A stretch of 64,000 nucleotides of DNA from Kitasatospora sp. NBC_01250 (GCF_036226465.1 NZ_CP108476.1:5208001-5272000), one strand, 5' to 3'. Positions 15,782-25,887 are shown, counted from the first letter of the stretch. A program made the numbers and translations. Notes: generated by a model from the letters alone, not told the origin.

Positions 15782-16810
15782 GTGGCGAGCCGCCCCGAGC
15801 CGCCCCCCGCGCCCGGACCCGCCCGCCGCCCCACCGGGCGCGACGTGGCCCAGCTGGCCGGCGTCTCGCAGGCCACCGTCTCCCTCGTCTTCTCCGGCTC
15901 CGAGGCCGGCCACCGGGTCTCCGCCGCCACCCGGGACCGCGTGCTGGAGGCGGCCCGCGGCCTCGGCTACCGCCCGCAGGCGGCCGGCCGACAGCTGCGC
16001 CTGGGGCGCAGCGGCCTGGCCCTGCTCGCGGTGCCCAACCTGCAGGGGCCGTTCTTCGGCCGGGTGCTGGCCGGTGTGCACGAGGAGGCCGCGCGGCACG
16101 GGCTGGAGGTCGTGGTCAGCTCCGGCTGGAGCGCCGCCACCCTGGCCGAGGCCGCCACCACCAGCCGGTTCGACGGTCTGCTGATCTGTTCGCCGGACGA
16201 CAGCCAGCTCGGCGCCCTGCCCGCCGGCACCCCGGCCGTCTTCCTGGACGCCGACCCGGCCTCGGCCGGCGGCGCGCCCACCGTCGAACTCGACCTCGCG
16301 GGCGGCATGGCCGCCGCCGTCGCGCACCTGGCCGCGCTCGGGCACCGGCGGCTGGGCCACCTGCGCTCCACCCACAGCGCCTACACCTTCCGGGTCCGCC
16401 AGGCCGCCTTCGAGGCCGCCGTCCACGGGCTGGAGGTGATCGAGGTCGGCGTCACCCTCAACCGCGGCGAGGCCGCCGCCCGGGCCGCCGCCACCGAGCT
16501 GCTGACCCGGCCCGACCGCCCGCACGCCGTGGTCTGCGACGACGACGTGGTCGCCTCCGGCCTCTACCAGGCCGCCGCCGACCTGGGCCTGCGCATCCCC
16601 GCCGACGTCTCGGTGGTCGGCATCGACAACGTCGCCGTCGCCGCGCTGCTCACCCCGCCGCTGACCACCGTCGACCTCCCCGGCGAGCACCTGGGCCGCG
16701 CGGGCGTGGCGGCACTGGCGGCCCGGCTGGACGGCCGCGAGGTCGCGCCCGTCGCACCGCTGGCAACCTCGCTGATCGTCCGCTCCTCCACCGGACCGGC
16801 CAAGCCGTAG
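15782..16810 (+). CDS. LacI-family transcriptional regulator
   Basis: A 342-residue repressor with an N-terminal LacI HTH at about residues 18-75 (TGRDVAQLAGVSQATVSLVF, then SAATRDRVLEAARGLGYRPQ with the hinge) and a periplasmic-binding-protein-like effector domain (LALLAVPNLQGPFFGRVLAG, HAVVCDDDVVASGLYQAAAD, VSVVGIDNVAVAALLTPPLT). The effector is probably a small ligand such as a sugar. It converges on an MFS transporter whose promoter contains a LacI-like palindrome with a central CG, making that transporter the prime target (inference). The GTG start lies 6 nt after the DUF4229 stop. Confidence 0.9.
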   Translation: MASRPEPPPAPGPARRPTGRDVAQLAGVSQATVSLVFSGSEAGHRVSAATRDRVLEAARGLGYRPQAAGRQLRLGRSGLALLAVPNLQGPFFGRVLAGVHEEAARHGLEVVVSSGWSAATLAEAATTSRFDGLLICSPDDSQLGALPAGTPAVFLDADPASAGGAPTVELDLAGGMAAAVAHLAALGHRRLGHLRSTHSAYTFRVRQAAFEAAVHGLEVIEVGVTLNRGEAAARAAATELLTRPDRPHAVVCDDDVVASGLYQAAADLGLRIPADVSVVGIDNVAVAALLTPPLTTVDLPGEHLGRAGVAALAARLDGREVAPVAPLATSLIVRSSTGPAKP

Positions 16811-16862
16811 GGCCCGGCAGCGGGTTGCGCGCCGGGCGGCCGCACGGGGCCGTGCCCCGGGC

Positions 16863-18080
16863 TCAACCCGCCAGGCTCACCGGCACCGGTGCCACCGCCT
16901 GTGGTGCGGCCACCGGCTGCAGTCGGCGGCGGGCGGCGAAGAGCAGCAGGGCGCCGAGGGTGATCCCGGCGACCGAGCAGTACGCCACCCCGGTCAGGGA
17001 GTTGCCCGCCAGCGCGCCGGAGACGGCGTAGCCGAGTGCGTTGCCGGTGGCGAAGAGGGTGACCAGCCAGGCGAAGGCCTCGGTCACCGTGCCGGTCGGG
17101 GCCAGCTCGGCGACCAGCACGAAGGCGGCGGCGAGCAGCGGTGCCAGGCCGATGCCGGAGACGAAGGCGAGGACCGCCATCGGGCCGGGGGCGGGGAGCA
17201 GCAGCAGCGGCAGGTAGCAGACGGCCATCGCCAGGGCGATCGCCCAGGTGCGGGTGGCCGTGCTGCTGCGCCAGCGGACCGCGCCGTAGGCGAGCGCGCC
17301 GAGCAGGCCGGCCAGCGCGGCCAGGGCGAGCAGCAGGCCGGCGCCGCCGGGCAGCTGGTGCGGGTGGCGCTCGGCGTAGGCGATGAAGAGCACGTTCTGC
17401 GCGCCGACCGTCCAGCCCGCGCCGGCCAGGCCGATCAGCAGCAGCACCAGGCCGGGGGAGCGCAGCGGACCGAGCAGCCCGGCGCCGTGCTCGCGCGGCG
17501 GCGCCTGCCAGCGGCGGGCCGGCGCGGCGGTGGCGACCACCAGGGCGCCGGCCAGGCCGAGGCCGGCGGCGGTCCACAGCGCGGCGACGGGGCTGGCGAC
17601 CGCGGCCAGGGCGGCGACGGCGAGCGGCCCGGCGACGTAGAGGATCTGCTGGGAGGCGGAGTCGAAGGCGTAGGCGGTGTCGAGCTGTTCCTCGGCGACC
17701 ACGTCGGGCCACAGGGCGCGCAGGCAGGGTTCGAGCGGCGGCATGGCCAGGCCCGCGAGGGCGGCGCCGCCGATCGCGGCCGGGGCGCTGCCGGGTGCGA
17801 GGGCGAGCAGCGCGTAGCCGAAGCCGGCCACCACGGCGGCGCAGAGCAGCACCCGCGGCTGTCCGGTGCGGTCCACGATCCGGCCGAGCACCGGGCCGCC
17901 GATCGCGGCGCAGATCGCGTAGGCGGCGGTGGCCAGCCCGATCCTGCTGTACGGCGCCCCGGCCTCGCGCAGGGCGAGGGCGATGACGAGCGCGGTCATG
18001 CCGGCGGGCAGCCGGCCGAGCAGGGTGCCGAGCAGGAGCCGGGTGACGTGGGGGGCGCGGAGCAGGGCGAGGTAGCCCAC
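16863..18080 (-). CDS. MFS transporter, probable target of the adjacent LacI regulator
   Basis: A 405-residue protein with about 12 membrane segments. It starts VGYLALLRAPHVTRLLLGTL and has motif A-like IGGPVLGRIVDRTGQPRVLL between helices 2 and 3. GTG 18080 is chosen because GGGAGA lies 6 nt upstream; ATG 18146 in the same frame is an alternative adding 22 Pro-rich residues. Its substrate is unknown. The promoter region carries a 16-bp perfect palindrome, so it is likely repressor-controlled. The 3' ends of this gene and the LacI gene are 52 bp apart. Confidence 0.8.
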   Translation of the reverse strand: MGYLALLRAPHVTRLLLGTLLGRLPAGMTALVIALALREAGAPYSRIGLATAAYAICAAIGGPVLGRIVDRTGQPRVLLCAAVVAGFGYALLALAPGSAPAAIGGAALAGLAMPPLEPCLRALWPDVVAEEQLDTAYAFDSASQQILYVAGPLAVAALAAVASPVAALWTAAGLGLAGALVVATAAPARRWQAPPREHGAGLLGPLRSPGLVLLLIGLAGAGWTVGAQNVLFIAYAERHPHQLPGGAGLLLALAALAGLLGALAYGAVRWRSSTATRTWAIALAMAVCYLPLLLLPAPGPMAVLAFVSGIGLAPLLAAAFVLVAELAPTGTVTEAFAWLVTLFATGNALGYAVSGALAGNSLTGVAYCSVAGITLGALLLFAARRRLQPVAAPQAVAPVPVSLAG

Positions 18081-18165
18081 GGGGGGTCTCCCGGGCGGTG
18101 GCGGACGGCAAGGGGGCGGGGCCCGCACGGCGGCACGGCTGGGCATGCGGCGGCGGAGAACAGTC

Positions 18166-18194
18166 AAGTTATACGTATAACTACGCGAGGTCAA
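18166..18194 (-). promoter_or_regulatory. Promoter of the MFS gene with embedded LacI-like operator
   Basis: On the minus strand -35 TTGACC (18194-18189), a 17-nt spacer and -10 TAACTT (18171-18166) form a good promoter. The perfect palindrome AGTTATACGTATAACT (18167-18182) covers the spacer and most of the -10 box. Its central CG and even symmetry are typical of LacI-family operators. Confidence 0.7.
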
Positions 18195-18596
18195 TCCGAC
18201 CGTCCGTCAGGTGCGGTGGACCGCGAGGCGGACCGCGGGGCGACCACGGGGTGTCTCACATATCAAACAACTACTTTGAAGATCTCAAATTTTTACTGTT
18301 AATGTGTTGACCATGACCACCCCAGGCGCACTCCGGCAGCAGGACATGAGCGGTCCGCTCATGCCGTGCGCGCTGCCGTCGATGCCGCCCTGCCTGGGGG
18401 CCGGTGGTGCGGCGGACGCCTGCCGCGGCGCGTGTCGCGTTCCGAGCTGTAGCTAGGCGGCGCACCTCCCCGCGGATCCCGCGAACGACCGGCCGATCGC
18501 CGGTCAGGACCGGTCGGACGCGAACGAGTCCGGTGCGTCGCCCGCCCTCTCCCTCTCCTCTCCTGCCCTCCCCCTGCCCCCCGGAGCCGCACTGCC
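18195..18596. other. Leader region of the dicarboxylate transporter with an AT-rich patch
   Basis: In this 402-bp region, 18255-18312 is markedly AT-rich and contains the inverted repeat TTTGA-N5-TCAAA (18285-18299), a plausible regulator site. A 47-codon Cys-rich open frame (ATG 18313 to TAG 18456) follows but has no recognised relatives. No clear -35/-10 pair was found. Confidence 0.45.
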
Positions 18597-19958
18597 ATGT
18601 CCGCCACCGCCCCCGCCCCTGATACCCGGACGCCCTCGGGCCCGGCCCGGCTGCTCCGCACCCCGTTCTGGGTGCAGATCATCGCCGGCCTGGTGCTCGG
18701 CGTCGTGCTCGGCTTCATCGCCCGGCAGAACGACGTCTCCTGGCTGAGCACCACGCTCGACACCATCGGCAAGACCTTCGTGCAGCTGCTCAAGCTGGCG
18801 GTGCCGCCGCTGGTCTTCACCGCCATCGTGGTCTCGATCGCCAACCTGCGGAACGTCACCAACGCCGCCCGGCTCGCCGCGCGCACCCTGCTCTGGTTCG
18901 GGATCACCAGCCTGATCGCGGTCTCCATCGGCCTGACGATCGGTCTGCTCACCGACCCGGGCCACGGCACCAACCTCTCCACCACCGGCCTCAAGGCCCC
19001 GGCCGACTCCGGCTCCTGGGTGGACTTCCTGACCGGCATCATCCCGACCAACATCGCCGACGCCTTCCTCAAGGTGAACGTGCTGCAGATCGTCTTCCTC
19101 GCGGTGGTGGCCGGTGCCGCCATCCTCAAGGCAGGCGAGAAGGCCGCGCCGGTGCTCCGGCTGAACGAGTCGGTGCTCGAACTGGTGCAGACCGCGCTGT
19201 GGTGGGTCATCCGCCTCGCCCCGCTGGGCACCCTGGGCCTGATCGGCAAGTCCGTCGCCAAGTACGGCTGGGACCTGCTGCGCCCGCTGGCCACCTTCAC
19301 CGCCGACATCTACGTCGGCTGCGCGCTGGTGCTGTTCGTCGTCTACTCGCTGCTGCTGCGCTTCGCCGGTGGGCTGAACCCGGTGCGCTTCTTCCAGGGC
19401 GCCTGGCCCGCGATCCAGCTCGCCTTCGTCTCCCGCTCCTCGGTCGGCACCCTGCCGGTCACCCGCCGGGTCACCGAGCGGCTGGGCGTCCCGCGCGAGT
19501 ACGCGAGCTTCGCGGTGCCGTTCGGCGCGACCACCAAGATGGACGGCTGCGCCGCGATCTACCCCTCGATCGCCGCGATCTTCGTCGCCCAGGTCTACGG
19601 CATCCACCTCGGCATCGGTGACTACCTGTTGATCGCCTTCGTCTCGGTGATCGGCTCGGCGGCCACCGCCGGCCTCACCGGCGCGATCGTGATGCTGACC
19701 CTGACGCTGTCCACCCTGGGCCTGCCGCTGGAGGGCGTGGGCCTGCTGCTGGCCATCGACCCGATCCTCGACATGATGCGCACCGCGACCAACGTCGCCG
19801 GTCAGGTCGTCGTGCCGATTCTGGTCTCGGCCCGCGAGAAGACCCTGGACCTGACGGCCTACAACGCCCCGACCAGCCGCGAGCTGTACGAGGCCGACGC
19901 CGACGCCCCCGTGGTGCCGGCCCAGGCCGCGGGCGAGCGGGTGCCGGCCGCCGCCTGA
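18597..19958 (+). CDS. dctA: Dicarboxylate/amino acid:cation symporter (DctA/DAACS family)
   Basis: A 453-residue inner-membrane sodium- or proton-coupled transporter for C4-dicarboxylates or acidic amino acids. The family signatures are all present: SRSSVGTLP (hairpin-1 serine-rich motif), TKMDGCAA (the NMDGT motif with T-K in place of N) and LAIDPILDMMRTATNVAGQ (HP2 and helix 8, with the substrate-binding Asp, Arg and Asn). The length is normal. A 20-bp-stem terminator follows. The Cys after MDG replaces the more usual Thr, a variation seen in some DctA-like proteins. Its true substrate is not resolved by sequence. Confidence 0.85.
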   Translation: MSATAPAPDTRTPSGPARLLRTPFWVQIIAGLVLGVVLGFIARQNDVSWLSTTLDTIGKTFVQLLKLAVPPLVFTAIVVSIANLRNVTNAARLAARTLLWFGITSLIAVSIGLTIGLLTDPGHGTNLSTTGLKAPADSGSWVDFLTGIIPTNIADAFLKVNVLQIVFLAVVAGAAILKAGEKAAPVLRLNESVLELVQTALWWVIRLAPLGTLGLIGKSVAKYGWDLLRPLATFTADIYVGCALVLFVVYSLLLRFAGGLNPVRFFQGAWPAIQLAFVSRSSVGTLPVTRRVTERLGVPREYASFAVPFGATTKMDGCAAIYPSIAAIFVAQVYGIHLGIGDYLLIAFVSVIGSAATAGLTGAIVMLTLTLSTLGLPLEGVGLLLAIDPILDMMRTATNVAGQVVVPILVSAREKTLDLTAYNAPTSRELYEADADAPVVPAQAAGERVPAAA

Positions 19959-19973
19959 CGCAGGGCCTGGGGG

Positions 19974-20023
19974 GACGCGGCGCGGGCCGGAGCGAGCAGG
20001 ACGGCTCCGGCCCGCGCCGCGTC
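19974..20023 (+). terminator. Strong terminator after dctA
   Basis: A perfect 20-bp inverted repeat (19974-19993 and 20004-20023) with a 10-nt loop starts 16 nt after the dctA stop. Confidence 0.8.
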
Positions 20024-20151
20024 CGCGCGCGTTTCCGCGCACGGTGCGCCGGGTAGCGTGCTGGTGTCAGGGCCTGTCCGACAGACCCTGGAGCGGTGGC
20101 CAGGGCCGGCCCGACGTGCCGGCACCACCGGGGGGAGAGAGCGACTCTCCA

Positions 20152-20355
20152 GTGGCAACGGTTGGTTGGACCGCCTCGATTGCGGCGTATCTGGCAGGCG
20201 GATTCTGGATCCTGCGTTACATCTGCGGCCAACTGGTCGATCTCTGCGGCGAAGTCTCCCGGGTACTACGTGCGGTCCGGGTGCTGCGGGACGACTGGAA
20301 GAGCGGGCGGCCGGAAAGCCGGGCGGCGCACGCCCGGGGAGCGTGCAGGGGTTAA
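20152..20355 (+). CDS. Small hypothetical membrane-associated protein
   Basis: A 67-residue ORF starting at GTG 20152, with a GGGGGAGAGAG purine stretch 11 nt upstream. It has one hydrophobic segment (about residues 5-22, GWTASIAAYLAGGFWILRY) and a basic amphipathic tail (EVSRVLRAVRVLRDDWKSGR). Third codon positions are GC-rich, as in real genes. I do not recognise a family. The convergent terminator at 20420-20454 supports a transcript here. It could be chance. Confidence 0.4.
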   Translation: MATVGWTASIAAYLAGGFWILRYICGQLVDLCGEVSRVLRAVRVLRDDWKSGRPESRAAHARGACRG

Positions 20356-20419
20356 CGCGCCATCACAATTGAGCCAACCTCAAAAACGGGCCCGGAATCG
20401 CCCCGGAAGCGAAAACGGC

Positions 20420-20454
20420 AGGGGGCCCGCCGGGCATCGCCCGGCAGGCCCCCT
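20420..20454. terminator. Bidirectional terminator between the small ORF and the cold-shock gene
   Basis: An inverted repeat with 16-bp arms, one C-A mismatch and an ATC loop lies 95 nt beyond the csp stop and between convergent genes. Confidence 0.65.
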
Positions 20455-20548
20455 TGGTGGTGCGTGTCATGCTCGGCGGCCCGGGGAGGGCCACGGGTGC
20501 ACCCGGTGGTGGCCGGGGCCTGAGCGATCAGTCAGCAGAGAAGTAAGG

Positions 20549-20752
20549 TCAGACGGTGGTGACGTTCTCCGCCTGCGGGCCCTTGGGGCCCTGGGTGACG
20601 TCGAAGGTGACCTGCTGGTTCTCCTCCAGCGAGCGGAAACCGTTCGCGTTGATGGCGGAGTAGTGGACGAAGACGTCGGGGCCGCCGCCCTCCTGGGCGA
20701 TGAAGCCGAAGCCCTTCTCAGCGTTGAACCACTTGACGGTTCCCGTGGCCAT
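20549..20752 (-). CDS. CspA-family cold-shock protein
   Basis: A 67-residue single-stranded nucleic-acid-binding beta-barrel. RNP1 (KGFGFI) and RNP2 (VFVHYS) are both present in the canonical MATGTVKWFNAEKGFGFI context, and it ends in the usual streptomycete GPKGPQAENVT. It probably acts as an RNA chaperone or antiterminator. An excellent ribosome-binding site (AAGGAG, 7 nt from ATG 20752) is preceded by an unusually structured upstream region: a 23-bp palindrome and two hairpins, one followed by a U-tract. Confidence 0.95.
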   Translation of the reverse strand: MATGTVKWFNAEKGFGFIAQEGGGPDVFVHYSAINANGFRSLEENQQVTFDVTQGPKGPQAENVTTV

Positions 20753-20778
20753 GCCGTTCTCCTTGCGAGGGACGTATT

Positions 20779-20801
20779 GGTTACCACACCGTGTGGTAAC
20801 C
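20779..20801. promoter_or_regulatory. 23-bp palindrome upstream of the cold-shock gene
   Basis: Perfect 11-bp arms GGTTACCACAC (20779-20789) and GTGTGGTAACC (20791-20801) flank a single C, 27 bp before the csp start. A 1-nt loop makes an RNA hairpin of full length impossible, so a DNA operator or a slightly opened leader hairpin is likely. Confidence 0.7.
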
Positions 20802-20869
20802 GGTCCGCTGCGCTGATCGCCCCGCCTCCGGAGTGGACCCGGAGTTTTTCGCATAATGCTGCAATGCTG

Positions 20870-20910
20870 AAAAACTACAAAAAGCCCGCGGTTACATGCT
20901 CCGCAGGCTT
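20870..20910 (-). terminator. Hairpin plus U-tract in the csp leader (candidate attenuator)
   Basis: On the minus strand AAGCCtGCGG / CCGCgGGCTT arms (20910-20901 and 20891-20882) enclose a 9-nt loop and are followed at once by CTTTTTGTAGTTTTT. The only minus-strand gene downstream is csp, and no minus-strand gene lies upstream to be terminated. A second hairpin (arms 20870-20876 and 20843-20849) takes up the distal U-tract. Confidence 0.5.
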
Positions 20911-21106
20911 CAAGTACTGCAAGGGGAATCAAACTGCAACTGGATGAAACCGTAGCACGCAGGCGCGGGCTCGACCAGAGGTGTCTGCCGGGACCTGAGG
21001 GGCGTGTCGGAGATGGCTGAAAGCGTGTTGCGCGGGGGTCGCGCCGAACCGCGGAAGGCGCGGGCATACGCTGCCAGCACAGGACCGACGGGCAAGGGAG
21101 TACACC

Positions 21107-22036
21107 GTGGCTGAGCTGGTGCAATCGGCGGTAGAAGCGGCAGTGGGCGCGAGCGCGACGGGTGACGGCGGCTCGGGCGGCGCACCGCTCACCCGGCCCC
21201 GGGTCGGCCACATCCAGTTCCTCAACTGCGTGCCCCTCTACTGGGGCCTGGCCCGCACCGGCAGCCTGCTCGATCTGGACCTCACCAAGGACACCCCGGA
21301 GAAGCTCAGCGACCTGCTGGTCAACGGCGCGCTGGACATCGGCCCGATCACCTGCGTCGAGTACCTGCGGCACGCGGACGAACTGGTGCTGCTGCCGGAG
21401 ATCGCCGTCGGCAGCGACGGACCGGTGATGTCCTGCGTGATCGTCAGCAAGCGTCCGCTCGACGAGCTGGACGGCCGCCCGGTCGCGCTCGGCTCCACCA
21501 GCCGGACCTCGGTGCGGCTCGCCCAGCTGCTGCTGGCCGAGCAGGTGGGCGTCCGCCCCGAGTACTTCAGCTGCCCGCCCGACCTCGACGCGATGCTGGC
21601 GCAGGCGGACGCCGCCGTGCTGATCGGCGACCCGGCGCTGCGCGCCACCCTGGAGGCGCGGGCGGACAGCGGCTACACCGTCCACGACCTCGGGGAGATG
21701 TGGAAGGCGTGGACCGGGCTGCCGTTCGTCTTCGCGGTCTGGGCGGCCCGGCGCGAGTTCGTCGAGCGCCGGCCGGAGCTGGTGGCGGCCGTGCACCGGG
21801 CGTTCCTGGACTCGCGCGACCTGTCGCTGGCCGAGGCCGACCAGGTGGCCGCGCAGGCGGCGCGCTGGGAGGCCTTCGACGCAACGGTGCTGGAGCGCTA
21901 CTTCAGCGAGGCGCTGGACTTCTCGCTCGGCGAGCGGCAGCTGGCCGGCATCGCGGAGTTCGCCCGCCGGGTCGCGCACGACAGCGGCTTCGAGCCCGAT
22001 GTGAGCTTCCGGCTGCTGGAGCCGGTGGCGTCCTGA
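21107..22036 (+). CDS. mqnA: Chorismate dehydratase, futalosine menaquinone pathway
   Basis: It converts chorismate to 3-[(1-carboxyvinyl)oxy]benzoate, the first step of the futalosine route to menaquinone. The 309-residue protein has the MqnA periplasmic-binding-like fold: VGHIQFLNCVPLYWGL at the start of the conserved part (about residue 30), GALDIGPITCVEYLRHADEL, ALGSTSRTSVRLAQLLL and LGEMWKAWTGLPFVFAVW. The first 25 residues are a variable extension. The GTG at 21107 has AAGGGAG upstream. mqnC, menG and a prenyl-reductase gene lie within 7 kb. Confidence 0.93.
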   Translation: MAELVQSAVEAAVGASATGDGGSGGAPLTRPRVGHIQFLNCVPLYWGLARTGSLLDLDLTKDTPEKLSDLLVNGALDIGPITCVEYLRHADELVLLPEIAVGSDGPVMSCVIVSKRPLDELDGRPVALGSTSRTSVRLAQLLLAEQVGVRPEYFSCPPDLDAMLAQADAAVLIGDPALRATLEARADSGYTVHDLGEMWKAWTGLPFVFAVWAARREFVERRPELVAAVHRAFLDSRDLSLAEADQVAAQAARWEAFDATVLERYFSEALDFSLGERQLAGIAEFARRVAHDSGFEPDVSFRLLEPVAS

Positions 22037-22168
22037 CCTCCCGCCCGCCTCGGCTGATGGATCGTCACATGTGTTTCACGGATCGCTGATCGCGGTTCCG
22101 CGGCGTGTCGCCGACCGGTACGGTCGTGCCCAGCCGGCCGGGGTGTCGGCCGGGGAGGGGAACACACC

Positions 22169-23857
<1,689 letters not shown>

Positions 23858-23984
23858 CCCGGCCCCCGACCGCCGAGGGCACACCGGTGGCACACCCACG
23901 GGCGGCCGAAACGCCTGGCGTAGGCTGGTTCGGTCATGTCGCCGGGCCGGCCCGGCATCCGTGAGCAAGAAAGTAGGCCGCCAG

Positions 23985-25205
23985 GTGTCCGAGCCCGTAG
24001 CGACTCTCGACGCGTCCAGCACCGACCTGCAGGCCGTCCTCGACCGCGCGGCGGCCGGCGGTCGGATCTCGGCCGAGGAGGCGCTGGAGCTCTACCGCTC
24101 CGCGCCGCTGCACGCGCTCGGCGCGGCGGCCGACGCGGTGCGCCGGCGCCGGTACGCGGGCACCGAGCACATCGCGACCTACATCATCGAACGCAACATC
24201 AACTACACCAACGTCTGCGTGACGGCGTGCAAGTTCTGTGCGTTCTACGTGCCGCCGAAGAGTGACAAGGGCTGGTCGCGCGAGCTGGACGAGATCCTGC
24301 GCCGCTGCGCGGAGACCGTCGAGCTGGGCGGCACCCAGATCATGTTCCAGGGCGGCCACCACCCCGACTACGGCGTGGAGTACTACGAGCGCGCGTTCTC
24401 CGCGATCAAGGCGGACTTCCCGCAGCTGGTGATCCACTCGCTGGGCGCCTCCGAGGTCGAGCACATGGCGCGGATCTCGGGCGTCTCCATCGAGGAGGCG
24501 ATCACCCGGATCCACACCGCGGGTCTGGACTCCTTCGCCGGCGCCGGTGCCGAGCTGCTGCCCGAGCGCCCGCGCAAGGCGCTCGCCCCGCTCAAGGAGT
24601 CGGGCGAGCGCTGGCTGGAGATCATGGAGACCGCGCATCGGCTGGGTGTCGAGTCCACCTCCACCATGCTGATGGGCACCGGCGAGACCAACGCCGAGCG
24701 GATCGAGCACCTGCGGATGATCCGCGAGGTGCAGGACCGCACCGGCGGCTTCCGGGCGTTCATCCCGTACACCTACCAGCCGCAGAACAACCACCTCAAG
24801 GGCTCGACCCAGGCGACCGTCTTCGAGTACCTGCGGATGATCGCGATCGCCCGGCTCTTCCTGGACAACATCGCGCACATCCAGGGCTCCTGGCTGACCA
24901 CCGGCAAGGAGGCCGGCCAGCTGTCGCTGCACTACGGCGCGGACGACCTCGGCTCGGTGATGCTGGAGGAGAACGTGGTCTCGGCGGCCGGGGCCAAGCA
25001 CCGCTCCAACCTGACCGAGCTGATCCACCTGATCCGCACCGCGGGCCGGGTGCCGGCGCAGCGCGCCACCACCTACGAGCACCTGCGGGTGCTGGACGAC
25101 CCGGCCAACGACCCGGTCGACCCGCGGGTCGCCTCGCACATCGCCTCCACCGCGATCGAGGGCGGCACGGCGCACCCGGAGCTGAAGATCCTCTCCACCA
25201 ACTGA
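23985..25205 (+). CDS. mqnC: Cyclic dehypoxanthinyl futalosine synthase (radical SAM)
   Basis: Radical SAM enzyme that cyclises dehypoxanthine futalosine in menaquinone synthesis. The [4Fe-4S]/SAM motif CVTACKFC (CxxxCxxC) follows YIIERNINYTN; other family blocks are IMFQGGHHPDYG, HSLGASEVEH, STSTMLMGTGET and FIPYTYQPQNNHL. The length (406 residues) is normal. GTG 23985 is used, with GTAGG upstream; GTG 23961 is an in-frame alternative. The next ORF starts 12 nt after the stop. Confidence 0.95.
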   Translation: MSEPVATLDASSTDLQAVLDRAAAGGRISAEEALELYRSAPLHALGAAADAVRRRRYAGTEHIATYIIERNINYTNVCVTACKFCAFYVPPKSDKGWSRELDEILRRCAETVELGGTQIMFQGGHHPDYGVEYYERAFSAIKADFPQLVIHSLGASEVEHMARISGVSIEEAITRIHTAGLDSFAGAGAELLPERPRKALAPLKESGERWLEIMETAHRLGVESTSTMLMGTGETNAERIEHLRMIREVQDRTGGFRAFIPYTYQPQNNHLKGSTQATVFEYLRMIAIARLFLDNIAHIQGSWLTTGKEAGQLSLHYGADDLGSVMLEENVVSAAGAKHRSNLTELIHLIRTAGRVPAQRATTYEHLRVLDDPANDPVDPRVASHIASTAIEGGTAHPELKILSTN

Positions 25206-25217
25206 GGCCCCGCCGCC

Positions 25218-25808
25218 GTGCTCACGCTGCACCGGGCCACGGTCCTGGCGCCCTCCGGCACCGCCCCGTCGATCGACGACGGGGCGGTGCTGGTGCACGG
25301 TGACCGGATCGCCGCGCTCGGCCCGTACGCCGAGCTGGCGGCGGCCCACCCGGACGCCCGGCTGCGCGAGTGGACCGGCGCGCGGCTGACCCCGGGTGGG
25401 GCGCAGCCGTACGGCGCGCTCCTGCTGGAGCACCACTACCACCCCGACCCGCGCGAGGGCATCGGCGTCGAGCCCCGGCCGCTGCCGAGCGGCGGCTTCG
25501 CGGCGGGACAGTACGGCGGGCCGGGCGGCAGCGCCCGCCGCGGGCTGCAGCTGATGCTCCGGCACGGGACGACGGCCCTGGCCGGCCCGTTCGAGCGGCC
25601 CGAGGTGCGGACGGCGGTGAGCCGCTCGGGGCTGCGGGTGCTGGCCCCGTTCGACCCGCCGCAGCCGCTGCACGCCCTCGCCTTCGAAGCGGTCCCGAAC
25701 GGGACGCTGGCCGTCGGCGGACGGGCGGATTTCGCCATCTTCGATCGGGAGACCGGCCAGTGCCTGGGCACGGTACTCGCCGGTAGGTTGGTGTACCGGG
25801 GGCGCTGA
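25218..25808 (+). CDS. Amidohydrolase-derived, imidazolonepropionase-like protein without metal ligands
   Basis: A 196-residue protein that keeps only the outer parts of an amidohydrolase: the N-terminal composite beta-domain (LHRATVLAPSGTA, DDGAVLVHGDRIAALGPYAE, GARLTPGGAQPYG) and its C-terminal return (VGGRADFAIFD, GTVLAGRLVYRGR). Most of the TIM barrel is absent, and the usual PGLVDxHxH metal site reads PGGAQPYGALLLEHHYH. This short form is conserved next to mqnC in streptomycetes, by recollection. It may be an assembly or regulatory protein or a relic of an aminofutalosine-deaminase-type gene; catalysis is doubtful. It lies 12 nt from mqnC, probably in the same transcript. Confidence 0.65.
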   Translation: MLTLHRATVLAPSGTAPSIDDGAVLVHGDRIAALGPYAELAAAHPDARLREWTGARLTPGGAQPYGALLLEHHYHPDPREGIGVEPRPLPSGGFAAGQYGGPGGSARRGLQLMLRHGTTALAGPFERPEVRTAVSRSGLRVLAPFDPPQPLHALAFEAVPNGTLAVGGRADFAIFDRETGQCLGTVLAGRLVYRGR

Positions 25809-25887
25809 GGGGCCTGTTCCCAACGGGGAGCGGGATGGTCGGTCCTCGAACTCACCTCCTGCGCGGCCGTTCTGATTCCGGTTCGCC

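Noticed and set aside
18081..18194. Start of the MFS gene at TTG 18194
   Set aside because: That TTG is part of the -35 box and the operator would be inside the coding sequence.
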